A DNA stretch of 64,000 nt from Streptomyces tendae (GCF_008632955.1 NZ_CP043959.1:4526001-4590000), one strand, 5' to 3'; shown: positions 9,021 to 17,963, counted from the first letter of the stretch. The notes: generated by a model not told the origin, from the letters alone. A program made the numbers and translations.

Positions 9021-9067
9021 CACGGGGCGGCGCCACCCACCGAGCCGGTGGGCGGCGCCGTCCCGTG
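9021..9067. terminator. Bidirectional hairpin terminator
   Basis: A 21-base stem with one wobble and one mismatch (9021-9041 with 9047-9067) and the 5-base loop GAGCC. It lies between the convergent enoyl-CoA hydratase and SDR genes and can serve both strands. Confidence 0.75.
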
Positions 9068-9094
9068 CTTCGCGAGTGGGTCCCGGCGGACGTG

Positions 9095-9787
9095 TCAGGC
9101 CACCGCGAGTCCCTCGACCGGGCCCGACAGCGCGGCCTTGAAGTGGCGGGTCACCTCGTCGGCGAGCACCTCGCTCTCGCCCTTCAGCAGCGCCTGAACC
9201 ACCTGGTCCGCCACGTCACGCGGATCGTTCTTCGGCACGTCGAGCGCCCGCACCATGTCGGTGTCGGTGTAGCCGAGGTGGACGCCGACGACCTGGGTGC
9301 CCTGTGCGGCGAGCTCCGAGCGCAGCGAGTTGGTGAGCGACCACAGCGCGGCCTTGCTGACGCCGTACGCCCCGGTGCCCGCCGCCCACGACAGCACGGA
9401 GTGCACATTGACCAGGGCTCCCCCGCCCCTGCGGGCGAGCACCGGGGCGAAGGCCTGCGCGATACGCAGCGGGCCCAGGACGTTGATGTCGAACAGGTGC
9501 GCCACCTGGTCGGTGTCGTTGCCCAGCAGGCCCCCGGGGATCGTCGCGCCCGCGTTGTTCACCACGATGTCGACGGCCGGAACCTGCTCCACCAGTCGGG
9601 CGACGGACGCCTCGTCGGTGACCTCCAGGGCCAGCGGCACCAGCCGCGGGTCGGTCTCCGGCACGGGCCGGCGTGCCGTGACGTACACCGTGGCCGCGCC
9701 GGCCTCCAGCAGCGCCGCCGCGAAGGCCTTGCCCAGCCCTCGCTGGCCGCCGGTGACCAGTACACGGGCTCCCTTGATCTCGGTCAT
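9095..9787 (-). CDS. Short-chain dehydrogenase/reductase (SDR)
   Basis: A classical SDR of 230 residues. It has the nucleotide-binding motif TGGQRGLG near the N terminus, the NNAG motif, a catalytic Ser in NVHSVLSW and YGVSK with the catalytic Tyr and Lys. It should be an NAD(P)-dependent oxidoreductase acting on an unknown small alcohol or ketone. It is divergent from a CGNR-type regulator across a 115-base gap with two inverted repeats, so it is probably that regulator's target. Confidence 0.92.
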   Translation of the reverse strand: MTEIKGARVLVTGGQRGLGKAFAAALLEAGAATVYVTARRPVPETDPRLVPLALEVTDEASVARLVEQVPAVDIVVNNAGATIPGGLLGNDTDQVAHLFDINVLGPLRIAQAFAPVLARRGGGALVNVHSVLSWAAGTGAYGVSKAALWSLTNSLRSELAAQGTQVVGVHLGYTDTDMVRALDVPKNDPRDVADQVVQALLKGESEVLADEVTRHFKAALSGPVEGLAVA

Positions 9788-9835
9788 GACCGCTCCACAC
9801 TCCTTGCGTTGCTTTGCGCCACCGGGGCGACATAG

Positions 9836-9850
9836 TCAAAAGCGTTTTGA
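9836..9850. promoter_or_regulatory. TCAAAA-GCG-TTTTGA palindrome, candidate operator
   Basis: Perfect 6-base arms around 3 bases, strikingly AT-rich in this context. It lies 49 bases upstream of the SDR start and 53 bases upstream of the divergent regulator. Likely a control site for one or both genes. Confidence 0.5.
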
Positions 9851-9884
9851 TTGTGTCGCTAGCGTGCACACCCTGCGCGACAGA

Positions 9885-9900
9885 GTCAAGTAGGATTGAC
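9885..9900. promoter_or_regulatory. GTCAA-GTAGGA-TTGAC inverted repeat over the regulator's ribosome site
   Basis: Five-base arms flank GTAGGA, which is the only ribosome-site-like sequence before the ATG at 9903. Either a protein bound here or the RNA hairpin itself could block translation of the regulator. Confidence 0.4.
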
Positions 9901-9902
9901 CT

Positions 9903-10487
9903 ATGTCCTGGACATCGACCGAGCGCTACCGGATCAGCCCCGCCCCGGGCGGCCTGGCTCTGGTGCAGGAACTCCTCAACACCCTGGCCATCCCTCCGTA
10001 CGGCGACGACGTGCTCGCCGACGACGCCACGGGAGGCCGGTGGCTGTCCGACGTCACCGCCGCGTGGGCCGAGGCCCAGGGGTGGCCCGGCCCCTCGGGC
10101 CTGCCGGGGACGGAGGATCTGCGGCGGGTGCGGGAACTGCGGGACCGGCTCGCCGGCCTGGTCACCGGTGAGGCGGAACCGGTCCGGGCACCCACCGACG
10201 TCTCCCTGCGGCCCGGCCTCGACGAGGAGGGCCGGGTCGCCCTGGTGCCCGTCGGCGGCCCCGGTGAGTGGCTGGAGGCCGCCGTCTGGGCCCAGGTGCT
10301 GCTCGCCCAGGCGGAAGGCACCTGGCAACGGCTCAAGCTGTGCCGCAAGCCCGCCTGCCGGTCCGCGTTCTACGACCGCTCGCGCAACAACAGCGGGGTC
10401 TGGCACGACGTACGCCGGTGCGGGAACGCCGCGAACCTGCGCGCGTCACGCGCCCGCCGCAAGCAGCGGGCGGCCGGGACCGGGTGA
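9903..10487 (+). CDS. CGNR zinc-finger transcriptional regulator
   Basis: A 194-residue protein of the CGNR zinc-finger family (ABATE-like N-terminal domain, zinc-binding DNA-recognition C terminus). The finger is CRKPACRSAFYDRS followed by RRCGNAANLRASRARRK, with Ala in place of the usual Arg of CGNR. Divergent from the SDR at 9095-9787, which it probably represses. The start lies immediately after an inverted repeat that encloses its ribosome site. Confidence 0.88.
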   Translation: MSWTSTERYRISPAPGGLALVQELLNTLAIPPYGDDVLADDATGGRWLSDVTAAWAEAQGWPGPSGLPGTEDLRRVRELRDRLAGLVTGEAEPVRAPTDVSLRPGLDEEGRVALVPVGGPGEWLEAAVWAQVLLAQAEGTWQRLKLCRKPACRSAFYDRSRNNSGVWHDVRRCGNAANLRASRARRKQRAAGTG

Positions 10488-10841
10488 CGGGCAGGACGCC
10501 CCCTCCGGCGTCGACGACCTCGCCATCGCGGACCGCACGGCCACCGACGCCGGCGCCACCCGACTGCGTCCCACCGACGAGGTCGTCCCGGGAGCCCGCA
10601 CCGGCAGCCGCGTCCACGCCGGCCCGGCCGGACACCCCTTCTGTCTGCGTTCGTTCTGCCTGCGTTCGACCTGAGCCGGCCGCCGTCCGCCGCTCGACTC
10701 GGCCCCGGGGCAGGAGAGGGAGGCAGAACGTGAGTCCCGGGTTCCGGCAGCCGGATGGTCGACCGAGCCGTCTGCGAGAATGGGCGGCGTTCTCGGGGCG
10801 CCCCGGCGTGGGGTGCCCGTCGTCGTCCAGGAGCGTTCACG
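10488..10841. other. Intergenic region without recognisable gene
   Basis: 354 bases between two same-strand genes. All frames lack homology-like sequence; I see no strong hairpin. The promoter of the pentapeptide-repeat gene should lie here. Confidence 0.5.
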
Positions 10842-11819
10842 GTGTCGCCACAGCACGGAGCCCGCTCGTCCGCGCACGGGGGCGGACGGCCCCGTCGGCG
10901 CACGCACCGCGTTCCCGGACCGGTCCGGCCCACCGCCACGGCCGCATCGGAACGCGAACCGGAACCCGGTGCGGAACCGGGACCCGTCGCCGTGGACCGT
11001 GAGGCGCTGCGCGCCGACTGCTCCGCCTGCTTCGGCCTGTGCTGCGTGGCCCTGCCGTTCGCCCGCTCCTCCGACTTCGCCGAGGACAAACCCGCCGGGC
11101 GCCCCTGCGGTCATCTGCGGTCCGACTTCGGCTGCGGCATCCACGCCCGGCTGCGCGACGAGGGCTATCCGGGCTGCACCGTCTTCGACTGCTTCGGCGC
11201 CGGGCAGAAGGTCTCCCAGGTCACCTTCGGCGGCACCGACTGGCGGCGGGACCCCGGCTCGGCGTCCGCGATGTTCGCGGTGTTCCCCGTCATGCGGCAG
11301 CTGCACGAACTGCTCGCGTACACCGCCGAGGCCCTGGCGCTCCCGGCGGCCCGCCCCCTCCACGCTGAGCTGCGCCGGGCGCTGGAGCGGATCGACGGGC
11401 TGACCCGGGGCACGGCCGAGTCGGTGGTCGCGCTCGACGTGAACGCGCTGCGCGGCGAGGTCAATCCCCTGCTGCTGCGGGCCAGTGAGCTGACCCGGGC
11501 CCGGGTGCCGGGCCGCAGGCGGGAGCACCGCGGCGCCGACCTGACGGGCGCGCGGCTGTCCGGCGCCGCTCTGCGAGGAGCGAGTCTGCGGGGCGCGCTG
11601 CTGATCGGCGCCGACCTCTCGGACGCGGACCTGCGCGACGCCGACCTGATCGGTGCCGACCTGCGCGGCGCGGACCTGGCGGGCGCCGACCTCACGGGCG
11701 CCCTGTTCCTCACCCAGGCGCAGGTGAACGCGGCGCGGGGCGACACCGCGACGACGCTGCCGCCGTCCCTGTCCCGCCCCGCCCACTGGGAGTCAGCCGG
11801 CGGCGTTGTCGACGCGTAG
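10842..11819 (+). CDS. Pentapeptide-repeat protein with N-terminal Cys-cluster domain
   Basis: A 325-residue two-part protein. The first part (about 55-150) has the cluster CSACFGLCC plus CGHL, FGCGI and GCTVFDCF. These resemble the CxxCxxxCC metal- or cluster-binding domains of the YkgJ group. The last third (about 230-295) has roughly 12 tandem A(D/L)LxG-type pentapeptides (GADLTGARLSGAALRGASLRG and on), which fold as a right-handed quadrilateral beta-helix. GTG 10842 is preceded by CAGGAG. The function is unknown; some pentapeptide proteins mimic DNA to protect gyrase, but nothing here shows that. The 3' end overlaps the convergent SRPBCC gene by 27 bases. Confidence 0.82.
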   Translation: MSPQHGARSSAHGGGRPRRRTHRVPGPVRPTATAASEREPEPGAEPGPVAVDREALRADCSACFGLCCVALPFARSSDFAEDKPAGRPCGHLRSDFGCGIHARLRDEGYPGCTVFDCFGAGQKVSQVTFGGTDWRRDPGSASAMFAVFPVMRQLHELLAYTAEALALPAARPLHAELRRALERIDGLTRGTAESVVALDVNALRGEVNPLLLRASELTRARVPGRRREHRGADLTGARLSGAALRGASLRGALLIGADLSDADLRDADLIGADLRGADLAGADLTGALFLTQAQVNAARGDTATTLPPSLSRPAHWESAGGVVDA

Positions 11820-12206
11820 CCGGACCTGCCGCTCCAGCCGCCGCAGGCTGGATTCGAGCGCGTCGGTCACCTGCCGTTCGCCCGGGTCGTGGCCCTCCTC
11901 GAAGAAGGAGAGGTGCACGGTCACCTCGCTGGCCCCGCTGTCGATGCCGGCGACCTGGAGCCAGCCGGCGTAGCCGCCCTGCTCGCGCGTCCCCCATTCG
12001 ATCCGCATCTGGTCCCGCTCGGGGCGCAGCAGCGCCGAGGTGTCCTCGTCGGTGCGGTCCTCGTGCACGGTCACGGCGGGCAGCCGCTCGGCGCGCACAT
12101 GCAGCTCCTCGGGCAGCCAGTCACCCATCTGGCCGATGTTGGCCGCCTGGTCGAAGACCTGCTCGGGCGGGGCCGGCATGGTGTGGGAGCGCTCGTACTC
12201 GGTCAT
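11793..12206 (-). CDS. SRPBCC-family protein
   Basis: A 137-residue START/SRPBCC-fold protein (polyketide cyclase/dehydrase-like), starting TEYERSHTMPAPPEQVFDQAANIGQMGDWLPEE. The fold forms a hydrophobic ligand pocket; ligand and role are unknown. It lacks a signal peptide. The gene sits 73 bases downstream of a DUF2795 gene on the same strand, and both resemble small stress- or housekeeping-associated Streptomyces proteins. It converges with and overlaps the pentapeptide gene. Confidence 0.82.
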   Translation of the reverse strand: MTEYERSHTMPAPPEQVFDQAANIGQMGDWLPEELHVRAERLPAVTVHEDRTDEDTSALLRPERDQMRIEWGTREQGGYAGWLQVAGIDSGASEVTVHLSFFEEGHDPGERQVTDALESSLRRLERQVRLRVDNAAG

Positions 12207-12279
12207 CGGTACACCGTCCTCGGTCGGTCACGGGCGGTCCAGGGCCGGCCGCGGCGGCGGGCGGACCCGGCACGCGTGG

Positions 12280-12473
12280 TCATTCGTTGCCGAAGACGGC
12301 CTTCTGCACCTCGTTGGGCCGTCGAACTGCTTGGTCCCGGTCTGCGACAGCTTCTTGACGAGGTTGTCGTCGGCACCGTTGCTCTTCGCCACCGAGACGA
12401 GGTCGTCCATGGCGGCGGGGTAGTCGGCGCCCTTCAGTGCCTTCTGCAGGTCGATCGGGCTGAGGTCGGCCAT
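12280..12473 (-). pseudogene. DUF2795 protein, one-base frameshift
   Basis: A small DUF2795 protein of about 64 residues: ADLSPIDLQKALKGADYPAAMDDLVSVAKSNGADDNLVKKLSQTGTKQFDGP. After FDGP the frame is lost, but the next frame continues NEVQKAVFGNE and stops at 12280, exactly the family's usual C-terminal end. A single G missing from the GGG run at 12316-12318 explains it. The start has a strong AAGGGAGG site. Almost certainly an intact gene in the organism. Function unknown. Confidence 0.8.
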
Positions 12474-12706
12474 GACAGCCTCCCTTGACGAAGCGGCGCG
12501 GCGGGTCCGCGCGAGGACCTGGCGGGTACCCCCCGCTCCGGGAGCCGATTCACCCGTCCTCGCAGGTCCGGCCGAGTGCGGGGCGGGTCAGGCGGGTGGC
12601 TCCGCGACCTGGCCCGGGTGCGGCCGATGAGTTTTCGCGCCCGCCCCCGTCCATCTTCCCGACAGGCCCCGACGGGGCAGCCGCACACATCACGAAGGAC
12701 GACACC

Positions 12707-13141
12707 ATGAGCGACGGAAACGGCCACTCCTACGCCCTGACCCGCACCCTGGACGCCCCCGTCGGCGCCGTGTGGGAGGCGTGGACCACGCCGGACCACT
12801 ACGCCCGGTGGGCGTACGCGGCCCCGGGCTCGGTCGAGATGGACGTACGGCCGGGAGGCGGATGGAAGGCCACCGTGGTCACGCCCGACGGCACCCGGGT
12901 GCCGCTCACCGGGTCCTACCTGGAGGTCGACGTCAACCGCCTGCTGGTCCTCGGCATGGACGTCCCCGGCAGGGACGAGCCCGCGACGATGGCCATGGAA
13001 CTCGGCGAGGACGGACCGCGGACCCGCATCGAGATCCGGCAGACCTGCGACACCGTGGAGGAGCGCGACGCGGCCGAGCAGGGCAGCACCATGCTGCTGG
13101 ACAGCCTGACGCGCTTCCTGTCCGAAGGACCCGCGCGCTGA
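12707..13141 (+). CDS. SRPBCC / AHSA1-like protein
   Basis: A 144-residue AHSA1-type SRPBCC protein (activator of Hsp90 ATPase homologue 1-like fold). It starts SDGNGHSYALTRTLDAPVGAVWEAWTTPDHYARW and includes the characteristic PGGGWKATV segment. The family binds hydrophobic ligands or acts in stress and toxin resistance; no specific role can be assigned. ATG 12707 has GAAGGA upstream and fits the family N terminus. Confidence 0.85.
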   Translation: MSDGNGHSYALTRTLDAPVGAVWEAWTTPDHYARWAYAAPGSVEMDVRPGGGWKATVVTPDGTRVPLTGSYLEVDVNRLLVLGMDVPGRDEPATMAMELGEDGPRTRIEIRQTCDTVEERDAAEQGSTMLLDSLTRFLSEGPAR

Positions 13142-13223
13142 GCGACTCGCGTGGTCGCGGGCGCGCACCGGTGCGACGCTGGGGTGGTCAGGTTCCGAGG
13201 ACGAGCATCCTGGAGGGAGACCG

Positions 13224-14700
13224 ATGGGACGGGACGTCCCGGCGCTCACCTTCACCCGCGAGGACCGCCGCCGCTACCGGATCAAGATGCAGCAGTGCCT
13301 CGACGCGCTGGCGCAGATGCTGCGCGAGTCGCGTTTCGAGGCCGAGCGGCCCCAGGTGGGACTGGAGATCGAGCTGAACCTGGTCGACGACCGCGCCGAA
13401 CCCGCGATGCGCAACACCGACGCGCTCGAAGCCATCGCGGACCCCGCCTGGGACACGGAGCTGGGGCGGTTCAACCTCGAGATCAACATCGCGCCCCGCC
13501 GGCTCACCGAGGGCGGTCCCGACGCCTGGGAGGGGGAGATCCGCTCCGCCCTGAACCACGCGGAGCAGCGTGCCCGGTCGATCGGCACGCATCTGATCAT
13601 GACGGGCATCCTCCCCACCTTGCGCCACGAGGACGTCGGCGAGGGGGCGCTGTCGGAGAACCCGCGCTACCGGCTGCTGAACGACCAGATCTTCGCGGCG
13701 CGCGGGGAGGACCTGCACATCGAGGTGACCGGCGTCGACCGGCTGCGCACCTACGCGGACACGATCACGCCGGAGGCCGCCTGCACCAGCACGCAGTTCC
13801 ACCTCCAGGTCGACCCGGACCAGTTCGCCGACCACTGGAACGCGGCGCAGGCGATCGCCGGGGTGCAGGTGGCGCTCGCGGCGAACTCCCCCTTCCTGTT
13901 CGGCAAGGAGCTGTGGCACGAGACCCGCATCCCGCTGTTCGAGCAGGCCACGGACACCCGCCCCGAGGAGATCAAGGTGCAGGGGGTGCGGCCCGGGTGT
14001 GTTCGGGGAGCGGTGGATCACCAGTGTCTTCGACCTCTTCGAGGAGAACCTGCGCTACTTCCCGGCCCTGCTCCCCCTGTGCGACGACCAGGACCCCGCC
14101 GAGACCCTGCTGCGCGGCGACATTCCCGACCTCGGCGAGCTGACGCTGCACAACGGCACCATCTACCGCTGGAACCGGCCGGTCTACGCCGTCACCCGCG
14201 ACAAGCCGCACGTGCGGGTGGAGAACCGGGTGCTGCCGGCGGGCCCGACCGTCGCCGACACACTCGCCAACGGCGCGTTCTACTACGGCCTCACGCGGGG
14301 TCTGGTGGAGGAGGAGCGGCCGGTGTGGTCGCGGATGTCCTTCACGGCGGCGGAGGACAACCTGCGGACGGCGGCGCGGTACGGCATCGACGCGCGGCTG
14401 TACTGGCCCGGGATGGGCGAGGTCCCGGCGGCCGAGCTGGTGCTGCGGCGTCTGCTGCCGCTGGCGCACCGGGGGCTGGAGCTGTCCGGCATGGACGACG
14501 CGTGGCGGGAGCCGCTGCTCGGCATCATCGAGCAGCGGTGTGTGACGGGGCGCAACGGGGCGGTGTGGCAGAAGGAGATGTTCCACCACATCGACGCGAC
14601 GTCGCACTGCGGGCGGCACGAGGCGCTGCGCCGCATGACGCAGCAGTACATCGACTACATGCATCTCAACGCCCCGGTCCACACCTGGCCCGTGGAGTGA
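13224..14700 (+). pseudogene. Glutamate-cysteine ligase-family enzyme, frameshifted in the middle
   Basis: A GCS2-type ATP-dependent carboxylate-amine ligase of about 490 residues. The N-terminal part carries the metal/ATP-site glutamates in VGLEIELNLVDD and FNLEINIAPR. The second part begins VWFGERWITSVFDLFEENLRYFPALLP in another frame from about 13999 and ends at 14700. Comparing the frames, one C of a CCCC run and one G of TGTGG appear to be missing around 13990-14000. Actinobacteria make mycothiol, not glutathione, and such proteins often make other gamma-glutamyl peptides, so the true substrate is open. Confidence 0.82.
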
Positions 14701-14721
14701 CCCGTGGGAGCGGCGGTCCCG

Positions 14722-15444
14722 TCAGCCGGCGGCGGGGCGCTCCAGGACGCCCGTCACCTCCCGGCGCACCGCCTCCCGGGCCGTAGGGGGAAGGCCGCCG
14801 AGGGCCGTCCCGTCCAGGGCGTCCAGCGTCCGAGCGACGTCCGTCCCGGCGGGCATGCTCTCGCCGACGACCTCGCCGCCGTCCCGCACCGCGACGAACA
14901 GCCGCCGTCCGCCGTCCGGTTCGGCATGCACGGCCGTGGCGACGACGAGCGGCGGCGGTCCGCCCACGTCACCGGGCGCCTTGTAGTAGGCGCTGGTCAG
15001 CGGGCGGCGCCAGCGGATGCCCAGCATCAGGGGGCGCTTCGCCACGACCTCCGCGAGGTCGGCCTCGTACGCGCCGTCGTGGTCCAGGACGGTCGCGCGC
15101 GCGTCCAGGACGAGCGCCGGGGGCAGCAGGCAGCGCAGTGTGCTGCCCGCGATGTTGCCGCCGACGGTGGCCGTCCGGCGCACCGCCCCGGTGCCTATGG
15201 AGGCGGCTGCCCGACGCAGCGTCTCCGGCACCCGGTCGTCCACCTGGTGCAGCAGCACGGCCGCGCCGAGGGCCTCACCGTCCACCGCGTTGGCCTCGGG
15301 CAGCCGGCGCAGGGACAGCGCCTGCTCGGGAAAACCGTCGCGCTGCCATTGGGCCCACACGAGGGTGGCCCCGCCGACGGGCACCGCTCCCTCGGCCAGA
15401 CACCGCCGGGCTTCGGACAGGGACGTGGGCAGACGTAACAGCAC
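14722..15444 (-). CDS. Orphan FAD-binding subunit of a molybdenum hydroxylase type
   Basis: A 240-residue protein resembling the FAD-binding (CutM/XdhB) subunit of xanthine dehydrogenase and CO dehydrogenase-type enzymes. It has the PCMH-like motifs VGGATLVWAQW and RRTATVGGNIAG, and the C-terminal CO_deh_flav-like region LTSAYYKAPGD. No molybdenum subunit or 2Fe-2S subunit lies beside it, which is unusual because these normally form one operon. Codon 3 is TTA (15436-15438), so translation should need the bldA tRNA. The GTG start at 15444 lacks a strong ribosome site. Confidence 0.78.
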   Translation of the reverse strand: MLLRLPTSLSEARRCLAEGAVPVGGATLVWAQWQRDGFPEQALSLRRLPEANAVDGEALGAAVLLHQVDDRVPETLRRAAASIGTGAVRRTATVGGNIAGSTLRCLLPPALVLDARATVLDHDGAYEADLAEVVAKRPLMLGIRWRRPLTSAYYKAPGDVGGPPPLVVATAVHAEPDGGRRLFVAVRDGGEVVGESMPAGTDVARTLDALDGTALGGLPPTAREAVRREVTGVLERPAAG

Positions 15445-15687
15445 GGCGATCGACCTGCTTTCCTCGGGAAAGGGTGCGACGGGAGCGGGCAGTACGGCAC
15501 TTCGCGGGAGAGGAGGGCCGGCACCGCATTCTCCGCAGCGGACCGGGGGCGCGTACAGGGCTCACGCGTCGGCCGTGTGCTCCGGCCAGGGTGGCCTTGC
15601 GCCCGGCCGGGTGTTTGCCCCATGGTTGACGCGCGTCACACGGCTCGTGGCCCACACCCGATCTCTCGTACCGGAAGCGGAGACCGC

Positions 15688-16425
15688 ATGTTCACACGCG
15701 CGCTGAGACTCGTACTCTCGATTGTCATGCTCATGGCTGGCCTGGCGGCGGGTTCCCTGGCCACGGCCGGGACCGCGCACGCCGACGGCTGCTACACCTG
15801 GAACCGCACCCTGTCCCAGGGCGCCTCGGGCGCCGACGTCACCCAGCTGCAGATCCGGCTGAGCGGCTATCCCGGCTACGGCGCCGTGCTGGCCGTCGAC
15901 GGCGAGTTCGGCCCCGCGACCACCGCCGCGCTCAAGCGCTTCCAGTCCGCCTACGACCTGACCTCCGACGGTGTGGCCGGCCCCAACACCTTCAGCAAGC
16001 TGTACGCCCTCCAGGACGACGACTGCACCCCTGTCCACTTCGACTACGCGGAGCTGAACCGCTGCAACTCGACCTGGTCGGGCGGCGCGGTCGGCGCGGC
16101 GACCGCCAAGGCGAACGCCCTGCGCACCATGTGGAAGCTGGAGGCGCTGCGGCACGCGCTCGGCGACCAGCCGATCCGGGTCACCAGCGGCTTCCGCTCC
16201 CAGTCCTGCAACAGCGCCGTGGGCGGCGCGAGCAACAGCCGCCATCTGTACGGCGACGCGGCCGACCTCGGCGCGGGATCGCACTCCCTGTGCACCCTGG
16301 CCAAACAGGCCCGCAACCACGGCTTCAACGGCATCCTCGGCCCCGGCTACCCGGGCCACGACGACCACACGCACGTCGACCACCGCGGCAGCCGCTACTG
16401 GTCGGCCCCGACCTGCGGCATCTGA
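15688..16425 (+). CDS. Secreted zinc D-Ala-D-Ala carboxypeptidase (M15A) with peptidoglycan-binding domain
   Basis: A 245-residue exported cell-wall enzyme. The signal peptide is about 1-32 (ends AGTAHAD). A PG_binding_1 domain follows (about 40-105, QGASGADVTQLQIRLSGYPG). The M15A domain has zinc ligands in SRHLYGDAADL and HDDHTHVDH. It resembles the Streptomyces albus G DD-carboxypeptidase and should cleave the terminal D-Ala-D-Ala of peptidoglycan stem peptides. ATG 15688 follows a GGAAGCGGAGA sequence. A terminator shared with the convergent GH16 gene follows. Confidence 0.93.
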   Translation: MFTRALRLVLSIVMLMAGLAAGSLATAGTAHADGCYTWNRTLSQGASGADVTQLQIRLSGYPGYGAVLAVDGEFGPATTAALKRFQSAYDLTSDGVAGPNTFSKLYALQDDDCTPVHFDYAELNRCNSTWSGGAVGAATAKANALRTMWKLEALRHALGDQPIRVTSGFRSQSCNSAVGGASNSRHLYGDAADLGAGSHSLCTLAKQARNHGFNGILGPGYPGHDDHTHVDHRGSRYWSAPTCGI

Positions 16426-16454
16426 GGTCCACGCGCACGCGGGGAAACGCCGAA

Positions 16455-16483
16455 GGGGTCCCGACGCCGGCCGTCGAGACCCC
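16455..16483. terminator. Bidirectional hairpin terminator
   Basis: GGGGTCCCGAC (16455-16465) pairs with GTCGAGACCCC (16473-16483), one mismatch, 7-base loop. It lies between the convergent carboxypeptidase and GH16 genes. Confidence 0.65.
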
Positions 16484-16509
16484 CTCCGCCTTCGTGAAGC
16501 CCTACGCCG

Positions 16510-17760
16510 TCAGCCCACGGTCCACTTCTGGTTGGCGGTGCCGGTGCAGGTCCAGATCTGCAGTCGGGTGCCGTTGGCGGAGTTGTTGCCGGTCACGTCC
16601 AGGCACTTGTCGGCCTGGGGGTTGACGATGTCGCGGGCTGCGGTGACCACCCACCGCTGGGCCGCGGTGCCGTTGCAGTCCCACAGCTGGACGGGTGTGC
16701 CGTCGGCCGTGCCGCCCGAGGCGACGTCCAGGCACTTGCCGAGGGCGCGGATCGTCCCGTCGGAACCGACCGTCCAGCGCTGCGCGGAGGTGCCGTTGCA
16801 GTCGTAGAGCTGGACGGGGGTGCCGTTGGCGGTGGCGGCCCCGGCGACGTCCACGCACTTGCCGGCGAGGCCCCGGATCGCGCCGCCGGTCGACGTGTCG
16901 CTCGTCGTCACCGTGACGTGGTCGACGACCAGTTGCTGCGGGAAGACGGTGGAGCCGTCCGGGTCGCCGGGCCAGTAGCCGCCGACCGCCAGGTTGAGGA
17001 TCAGGAAGTACGGCCTGTTGAACACCCACTGCCGGCCGCCGAGATCGGCGGGCGTGCGGGTCTGGTAGACGTTGCCGTCCACGGACCAGGTGATGCGGTC
17101 CGGCGCCCAGTCGACGGCGAAGGTGTGGAAGTCGTCGGCGAAGGCCCGTCCGCCCGGCAGCGTGTAGCCGGCGCCGATGCCGCCGGACCCGGAGTAGCCA
17201 GGGCCGTGGAGGGTGCCGTGCACCGTGGACGGCTCGAAGCCGACGTTCTCCATGATGTCGATCTCGCCCGAGTCGGGCCAGTTGACCGGGGTGCCGAGCA
17301 TCCAGAACGCGGGCCACATGCCCTGCCCGCGCGGGACCTTCATGCGTGCCTCGACGTGCCCGTACTGCGCGGTGAACTTGCCGGAGGTGTTGAGCCGGGC
17401 CGAGGTGTACTGGCAGGTGCCGTACCAGCACTGGTAGTTGGCCGGGTTCTCCTTGCGGGCGGTGATGACCAGGTGGCCCTGGCCGTCCAGCGCCGCGTTC
17501 TTGTTGCCGGACGTGTAGTACTGCCGTTCGTGGTTGTTGACGTTGTCGCCCGTCTCGATCTGCCACTTCGAGGAGTCGACCGCGGCGCCGGCGGGCCCGT
17601 CGAAGGTGTCGGAGAAGGTGACGGCCGCCGCGGAGACGTCGGCGGCGGCGACCGTCCGGGCCGGTTCCGCCTGCGCGGTCGTACCGGCGACGCCCGAGGC
17701 GAGGAGTGCGGCGGACAGAGCGGCGACCAGCCATCTGCGGCGCGTGCGCGGAGAGGACAT
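16510..17760 (-). CDS. Secreted GH16 beta-1,3-glucanase with ricin-type CBM13
   Basis: A 416-residue exported glycosidase. Signal peptide about 1-31. The GH16 domain (about 47-285) has the catalytic motif EIDIMENVG, with nucleophile Glu166 and acid/base Glu171. The insertion of Met before the second Glu marks laminarinase-type members. A C-terminal CBM13 beta-trefoil has three QxW-like repeats (QRWTVGS, QRWVVTA, QKWTVG). It probably hydrolyses beta-1,3-glucan of fungal walls or plant callose. The start at 17760 is set by AAGGGAGAG just upstream. A CTTGATTCAAG palindrome lies 75-85 bases upstream. Confidence 0.93.
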   Translation of the reverse strand: MSSPRTRRRWLVAALSAALLASGVAGTTAQAEPARTVAAADVSAAAVTFSDTFDGPAGAAVDSSKWQIETGDNVNNHERQYYTSGNKNAALDGQGHLVITARKENPANYQCWYGTCQYTSARLNTSGKFTAQYGHVEARMKVPRGQGMWPAFWMLGTPVNWPDSGEIDIMENVGFEPSTVHGTLHGPGYSGSGGIGAGYTLPGGRAFADDFHTFAVDWAPDRITWSVDGNVYQTRTPADLGGRQWVFNRPYFLILNLAVGGYWPGDPDGSTVFPQQLVVDHVTVTTSDTSTGGAIRGLAGKCVDVAGAATANGTPVQLYDCNGTSAQRWTVGSDGTIRALGKCLDVASGGTADGTPVQLWDCNGTAAQRWVVTAARDIVNPQADKCLDVTGNNSANGTRLQIWTCTGTANQKWTVG

Positions 17761-17834
17761 GACTCTCCCTTCCGTACGGCGGCCCGTGGGGTCGGGTGCG
17801 CCGGACGTGGTGGTGGGGGGTGAAGGTTCAACCA

Positions 17835-17845
17835 CTTGATTCAAG
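17835..17845. promoter_or_regulatory. CTTGATTCAAG palindrome upstream of the GH16 gene
   Basis: Perfect 5-base arms around a central T in an AT-rich island, within the expected promoter interval of the glucanase gene. Candidate operator; the regulator is not in the window. Confidence 0.35.
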
Positions 17846-17963
17846 ATGTGAGATAAGCAGCCGTCAACCCCTTGGTACGGACCAGGAATTCACAGCGTGG
17901 GTGTGGTGATCCGCGCGGGGCGGGAGTGAGCCGTGGGGCGGGCGGCGGAAGCGGCGGGGGCCG

